Source: Planctomycetota bacterium
GTDB taxonomy: Bacteria > Planctomycetota > Phycisphaerae > FEN-1346 > JAACEH01
Length of the DNA stretch: 7,577 nt
Assembly (NCBI GenBank): GCA_016935955.1
Contig: JAFGPY010000137.1
Coordinates: 1-7,577 of the forward strand
Direction: 5' to 3'
The translations under genes were made by a program, and so were the position numbers. The stretch's first letter is position 1; each line of letters starts with the position of its first letter. Below, piece after piece: positions 4,515 to 7,577 of the stretch. Under the pieces are notes generated by a model. It was not told the origin of the DNA and did not search any database. It saw only the letters and a program-made list of their open reading frames with translations.

Positions 4515-5621
4515 ATGGCATCGCGCGACCTGACATCCGTCGTTCGTAGCTTCGCCGTTGCGGGCGCGTTTCAGGACGCCGCGCCGTACGGCAGCGGCCA
4601 CATCAACGACACCTACGCGGTGCGTTGCGGCGCCCGCGGCGGCACGGTGCGCTACATCCTTCAGCGCGTCAACCACGTCGTCTTCAAGGAGCCCGAGAAG
4701 CTCATGGACAACGTGGCCCGCGTGACGCGGCATCTGCGGGCGAAGATCCAGGCCGCCGGCGGCCATGCCGACCGCGAGGCGCTGACCCTGGTGCCGACGA
4801 CCGGCGGGCAGCAGTTCCACCGCGACGGCGAGGGCAACCTGTGGCGGATGTACCTGTTCATCGATGGGGCGCGGACGTACGACGTGGTCGAAAACCCCGA
4901 TCACGTGTACCAGGCGGCGCGGGCCTTCGGCGAGTTTCAGCGCCGCCTGGCCGATCTGCCGTCGCCGCGACTGCACGAGACGATTCCGGATTTCCATCAC
5001 ACGCCGAAGCGCGTGGCCGCCTTCCGCGAGGCCCTGGCCCGCGACGCAGTGGGCCGCGCCGCGGGAGCCCGCGCGGAAATCGATTTCGTTCTGCAACGCG
5101 CCGACCGCGCCGGGCGATTGATCGAGATGGCCGACCGCGGCGCGCTTCCCGAGCGCATCACGCACAACGACACCAAGTTCAACAACGTCATGATCGACGA
5201 CGCGACGGGTCGCGGCCTGTGCGTCATCGACCTGGACACGGTGATGCCGGGGCTGGTGTTGTACGACTTCGGCGACGCCGTCCGCAGCGGAACGAACACC
5301 GGGGCCGAGGACGAGCGCGACCTGGCCAAGGTGGCCATGGACCTGGAGGCGTTCGACCGGCTGGCCCACGGCTACCTCGATGCGGCCCGCGACTTTCTGA
5401 CCGAGGCCGAGATCGGCGAGCTGGCCTTCTCGGGCTGGCTGATCACGCTGGAGATCGGCATTCGTTTCCTGACCGACCACCTGGCCGGGGACGTCTACTT
5501 CAAGGTGCACCGCGAGGGCCACAACCTCGACCGGTGCCGCACGCAATTCAAGATGGTCGCCGACATGGAGCAGAAGGCCGACCGCATGGCGGCCATCGTG
5601 GACCGTTACCGTCGCGGCTGA
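4515..5621 (+). CDS. nahK: N-acetylhexosamine 1-kinase (NahK/LnpB family)
   Basis: This 368-residue cytoplasmic kinase belongs to the aminoglycoside-phosphotransferase-like fold. It resembles, along its full length as I recall it, the Bifidobacterium longum N-acetylhexosamine 1-kinase (about 359 residues), which phosphorylates GlcNAc/GalNAc at C1 with ATP. Family blocks in order are PYGSGHINDTY (24-34), RYILQRVN (46-53), LVPTTGG (92-98), WRMYLFIDGARTYDVVENPD (110-129), the catalytic loop THNDTKFNNV (216-225) with D219 as likely base, the metal-binding IDLDTVMPG (238-246), DFGDAVR (251-257), RFLTDHLAGDVYF (317-329) and MEQKAD (351-356). All key residues are intact. The start is the ATG 8 nt after the nucleotidyltransferase stop; GGAG at 4499-4502 is rather far, so translational coupling is likely. 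Related homologs called mucin desulfatase or generic phosphotransferase fall in the same family. Confidence 0.83.
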   Translation: MASRDLTSVVRSFAVAGAFQDAAPYGSGHINDTYAVRCGARGGTVRYILQRVNHVVFKEPEKLMDNVARVTRHLRAKIQAAGGHADREALTLVPTTGGQQFHRDGEGNLWRMYLFIDGARTYDVVENPDHVYQAARAFGEFQRRLADLPSPRLHETIPDFHHTPKRVAAFREALARDAVGRAAGARAEIDFVLQRADRAGRLIEMADRGALPERITHNDTKFNNVMIDDATGRGLCVIDLDTVMPGLVLYDFGDAVRSGTNTGAEDERDLAKVAMDLEAFDRLAHGYLDAARDFLTEAEIGELAFSGWLITLEIGIRFLTDHLAGDVYFKVHREGHNLDRCRTQFKMVADMEQKADRMAAIVDRYRRG

Positions 5622-5736
5622 GCGTCCAAGGCCGCTCGGCGGCGGCCCAGACGGCGGAAGCCAGCGCCCTGTCCGGACGTTATCCTTGTGGCCGGACGGC
5701 GCCGAACCCGTCTGACCGCGGAAAGGAGCCCATGTG

Positions 5737-6654
5737 ATGATCGCTATCGACTGGGGCAGCAACCAGATGATTGCCGTGTGCATCGCCGCCGGACTGGTCG
5801 TTGCGGTCGCGGTGGCCTGGCTGGTCCTGGGGCGCACCGTGCGCACGCGCGTCCGCACGGAGCGCGAGGTCCGCGACGATCCGGACATTCACGACTGGCT
5901 GGTGGTCTTCAACTGGTCGCGGAAGATTCTCTACGTGCCGACGGCCATGGTCTCGGTGCTGGCTTGCCTGGCCATGGTGATGCACGACGCGGGGTGGTTG
6001 CCGGCAGGCGTCAGCAAGGAGATGATCGGCGGGGTCTGGTTCACGATCTTCTTCCTGAACTTCCTGGTCGAGGAATTCGAGATCAGCGTGAAACTGGTGC
6101 TGATCGGCGCCCTGTGCCTGCTGGTGCTGTTCTTCTGGCTGCACCTGCTAGGCTGGGTGGGCTCGTTCCTGCGGATGTTCGGCCGCGTGAGCCTGGCCAT
6201 GAGCTGGCAGTTCTTCCTGCTGGTGGTGCTGATCTGGACCATGACGGTCCTGGTATCGTGGCTTCGCGGGCTGTTCCAGTACGTGGTCTTCACGCCGAAC
6301 TACATGAACATCCAGTGGGGCCCGAGCGAATCGGGCAGCCACATCGGCCGCGAGGACTACAACACGCACATCGACACCGAGGACATCCTCGAGCGGCTGA
6401 TGGGCTTTGGCCGCATCGTCATCGTCTTCAAGGACCAGAAGCGTCCGCCGATGACGTTCCTGGTCTGGCGGATCGCCCGGCGGGCGGAACTGCTGGAGCG
6501 CGTCCGCGGCAAGTTCGCCTTCGACCTGAACGCGCAGCCGGGTTCGACCGCCTCGTCGCGTCCCGGCGCGATGGCCACCGCGGGGCGGGCACGGTCGCCG
6601 GAATCGCCCGGATCGGACGCGCCGCCGACCGGCAGCCCGCCGGCAGGACAGTGA
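5737..6654 (+). CDS. Multi-pass membrane protein, possible C-terminal PH-like domain
   Basis: I recognise no named family. The 305-residue protein has an N-terminal membrane helix (about 10-32), a basic/charged stretch (33-62), further hydrophobic helices (about 65-82, 97-112, 115-140 and 155-177), then a soluble part. Residues 183-260 (VVFTPNYMNIQWG, DTEDILERLMGFGRIVIVFKDQKRPP, FLVWRIARRAELLERVRG) have a strand-rich layout ending in a helix that resembles bacterial PH (YdbS-like) domains; this is inference from pattern only. The tail (264-305) is rich in Pro, Ser, Ala and Gly and probably disordered. AAAGGAG (5722-5728) is 8 nt before the chosen ATG; an in-frame GTG at 5734 would add one residue. 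It lies 115 nt after the kinase with no terminator seen between, so read-through is possible but a functional link is unproven. Confidence 0.75.
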   Translation: MIAIDWGSNQMIAVCIAAGLVVAVAVAWLVLGRTVRTRVRTEREVRDDPDIHDWLVVFNWSRKILYVPTAMVSVLACLAMVMHDAGWLPAGVSKEMIGGVWFTIFFLNFLVEEFEISVKLVLIGALCLLVLFFWLHLLGWVGSFLRMFGRVSLAMSWQFFLLVVLIWTMTVLVSWLRGLFQYVVFTPNYMNIQWGPSESGSHIGREDYNTHIDTEDILERLMGFGRIVIVFKDQKRPPMTFLVWRIARRAELLERVRGKFAFDLNAQPGSTASSRPGAMATAGRARSPESPGSDAPPTGSPPAGQ

Positions 6655-6686
6655 GACCGGGGCGCGATCAGTTTTTCTCATCTTTT
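6611..6686 (+). terminator. Weak terminator-like structure after the membrane protein gene
   Basis: CGCGCC (6618-6623) can pair with GGCGCG (6661-6666), and GAT (6611-6613) with ATC (6667-6669), enclosing a smaller CCGGC/GCCGG hairpin. Two T5 runs follow (6671-6675 and 6682-6686). The stem overlaps the end of the coding region and is bulged, so termination here is uncertain. Confidence 0.3.
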
Positions 6687-6796
6687 TCGGACCTGCGCGG
6701 ATTCCCGCACCCCGGCGCAAGCCCATGGCCCTCCGGCGGTTAGGCACCAGCTAAAATCACATCGAGATAGCCTGATAAAAAAGTGGCGTGGCACCC

Positions 6797-6826
6797 CACG
6801 ATGCATTTGACTCTGTACGCATCGTG
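6797..6826. promoter_or_regulatory. Inverted repeat bracketing the -35 box
   Basis: CACGATGC (6797-6804) and GCATCGTG (6819-6826) are perfect inverted 8-bp arms with a 14-nt centre that contains the -35 hexamer TTGACT (6807-6812). Arm centres are 22 bp apart, close to two helical turns, as expected for a dimeric regulator binding one face of the DNA and blocking the promoter. Confidence 0.5.
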
Positions 6827-6835
6827 ATTCATACT
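6807..6835 (+). promoter_or_regulatory. Sigma-70 type promoter, twin of 3078-3106
   Basis: TTGACT (6807-6812), a 17-nt spacer and CATACT (6830-6835) form a promoter with exactly the boxes and spacing seen at 3078-3106 on the other strand, while the two spacers are unrelated. A GATAAAAAA tract (6774-6782) sits about 24 nt upstream, as a similar tract does at the other copy. The predicted start is near 6842. Confidence 0.7.
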
Positions 6836-6842
6836 TCACATT

Positions 6843-6913
6843 GAGGGGACCGACAACGGTCGGCGTATTTGCGGGGCCACTTCGATTGAAGCGTCGAAGA
6901 TGGCCTGTTTATT
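6843..6913 (+). ncRNA. Candidate 70-nt leader/small RNA, copy B
   Basis: The predicted RNA begins GAGGGG (6843-6848), has a small hairpin CCGAC/GTCGG (6850-6854 with 6859-6863), then a longer one. In the longer hairpin GGCCA (6875-6879) and CTTCGAT (6880-6886) pair with GTCGAAG (6893-6899) and TGGCC (6901-6905), with one bulged A and the loop TGAAGC, followed by TGTTTATT. It parallels copy A at 3001-3070 in promoter, 5' sequence, loop, stem core and length. Its T tract is interrupted, so termination is probably weaker than in copy A. It lies about 215 nt before the start codon at 7129. Confidence 0.6.
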
Positions 6914-6971
6914 GCGCCGGCGGCAGGCGGTTCCCGACAATTTGGTGCCGGAGGGCGCCTTACGAATTCGA

Positions 6972-7018
6972 GGCGGGCTACAGACGCGATCTGCGGGGTC
7001 TGTAGGCCCGCCGTTTTT
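6972..7018 (+). terminator. Strong intrinsic terminator inside the second leader
   Basis: GGCGGGCTACAGAC (6972-6985) pairs with GTCTGTAGGCCCGCC (6998-7012) over 14 bp with one bulged G and a 12-nt loop, followed by G and TTTTT (7014-7018). It lies between the promoter at 6807-6835 and the gene at 7129. It may end transcripts from the upstream genes, or act as the terminator of an attenuator for the exported-protein gene. I found no obvious competing antiterminator pairing by eye. Confidence 0.8.
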
Positions 7019-7114
7019 GTTGGGCGCCCTTCTCCGGTAGACGCCCCGGCGAAAGATGGGTGCCAGAACGGCGTTGGCGGACCGGAAATGGCAAAAACGC
7101 GTCCCTTGTGACCC

Positions 7115-7120
7115 GGGAGG
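7115..7120 (+). promoter_or_regulatory. Ribosome binding site of the right-edge gene
   Basis: GGGAGG lies 8 nt before the ATG at 7129. It sets the start, since the next residues form a complete signal peptide. Confidence 0.8.
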
Positions 7121-7128
7121 ATACTGCC

Positions 7129-7577
7129 ATGAGGAAGCTGCTGAGTGTGGTTCTGGCTGTAACAGGTGCAGTGACAATGCTAGGCGCTGGCACGGCATGG
7201 GCCAACCCGGTCGAGGGCAGCTACGAAAGCGAATTCACAGGCGTCGTCCTCGAAGGCCGGTGGTCCGAGAGCTTTCTGAACGGGTTGCCGGGTCAGATCG
7301 GCAACACCGTGCACGGAGCCAGTTGGGACGGCGCCGTCCTGGCCACGCAGTGGGAACTGGGCGACATGGCCATCGATGCCGCGCCGACGCAACTGCTGAA
7401 CACCGTGGACGGCCTGGGCAACGGGACGATCGTCTGGTACACGACCTACAGCGGAGGCGGACTGATCCTGGACAAGGACGGCCCCTGGGCGCCGGGAGGC
7501 GGCGAGGTGGCTGACTACAGCATCACGCTGACCCACTACGCTCACACGACGCAGGTCGTCTACGTGGGCGGCGTGGC
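7129..7577 (+). CDS. Exported protein, 5' part only (possible PEP-CTERM protein)
   Basis: The reading frame stays open to the window edge, giving 149 residues without a stop. It starts with a signal peptide (MRKLLSVVLAVTGAVTMLGA, then GTAWA, cleavage after about residue 25). The mature part, NPVEGSYESEFTGVVLEGRWSE onward, is rich in Gly, Thr, Val and acidic residues, with few Lys and no Cys, and looks beta-rich. I recognise no domain. Its leader shares promoter boxes and a 70-nt RNA element with the PEP-CTERM unit at 1922-2743, so a PEP-CTERM tag at its C-terminus is a reasonable prediction, but that end is outside the window. Expression is probably limited by the leader terminators at 6875-6913 and 6972-7018. 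Confidence 0.8.
   Translation, partial: MRKLLSVVLAVTGAVTMLGAGTAWANPVEGSYESEFTGVVLEGRWSESFLNGLPGQIGNTVHGASWDGAVLATQWELGDMAIDAAPTQLLNTVDGLGNGTIVWYTTYSGGGLILDKDGPWAPGGGEVADYSITLTHYAHTTQVVYVGGV

Noticed and set aside
5732..5737. ATG at 5732 as start of the membrane protein
   Set aside because: It is followed directly by TGA; the in-frame ATG at 5737, 8 nt from AAAGGAG, is used instead.
4482..5888. Long leftward open frame opposite the kinase gene
   Set aside because: Low-complexity His/Val/Arg-rich product typical of antisense frames in GC-rich DNA; the plus strand encodes a clear NahK-type kinase.
6786..6805. Possible sigma-54 promoter (TGGCAC ... TGCA)
   Set aside because: The distance between the GG and GC elements is 2 nt too long for a sigma-54 promoter, and the sequence is explained by the inverted repeat and the sigma-70 boxes.
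7056..7514. Open frame starting at 7056 through the right-edge gene
   Set aside because: No ribosome binding site; Arg-rich shadow of the signal-peptide gene at 7129, which has GGGAGG at 8 nt.

Overview
The window is GC-rich bacterial chromosome. Two secreted proteins carry PEP-CTERM tags of the form VPEPATMALVGLG...ARRRK. Together with the NahK-type kinase, the gene style and the very high GC, this suggests a member of the Planctomycetota, perhaps a Phycisphaerae-like lineage. That placement is inference; no marker gene or rRNA is present to prove it.

Layout, left to right. Positions 1-361 are non-coding and hold a REP-like palindromic repeat and the promoter region of a small VOC (glyoxalase-fold) metalloprotein gene (362-766, +), which ends in a strong intrinsic terminator (801-835). 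Next come two leftward genes for exported PEP-CTERM proteins (935-1807 and 1922-2743, both -), probably one transcription unit read from a promoter at 3078-3106. A 330-nt leader separates that promoter from the first start codon and contains a T9 intrinsic terminator. The stretch from about 3190 to 3588 is a patch of hairpins, REP-like GTAG units and a possible MITE. It is followed by a tight rightward pair: a nucleotidyltransferase (3589-4506) and a NahK-type N-acetylhexosamine 1-kinase (4515-5621). The pair looks like a salvage route from free HexNAc through HexNAc-1-phosphate to a nucleotide-activated HexNAc. A membrane protein of unknown function (5737-6654, +) follows. The right end holds a second long structured leader and the 5' part of another exported protein (7129 to the window edge, +).

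The most notable signal is a matched pair of regulatory elements, one upstream of each exported-protein unit and on opposite strands. Each has a TTGACT-N17-CATACT promoter, a GAGGGG at the predicted RNA 5' end, and a hairpin with an invariant TGAAGC apical loop whose stem differs by compensatory changes. Each then ends in a T-rich tract about 70 nt from the predicted start. The second copy is followed by another strong terminator before its gene. This fits either a transcription-attenuating leader or a family of about 70-nt small RNAs, possibly a shared control for surface/PEP-CTERM proteins. PEP-CTERM sorting systems are known to accompany exopolysaccharide production, so a HexNAc-activating pair between two such units is a coherent neighbourhood, but no exosortase or glycosyltransferase is present here to confirm the link.
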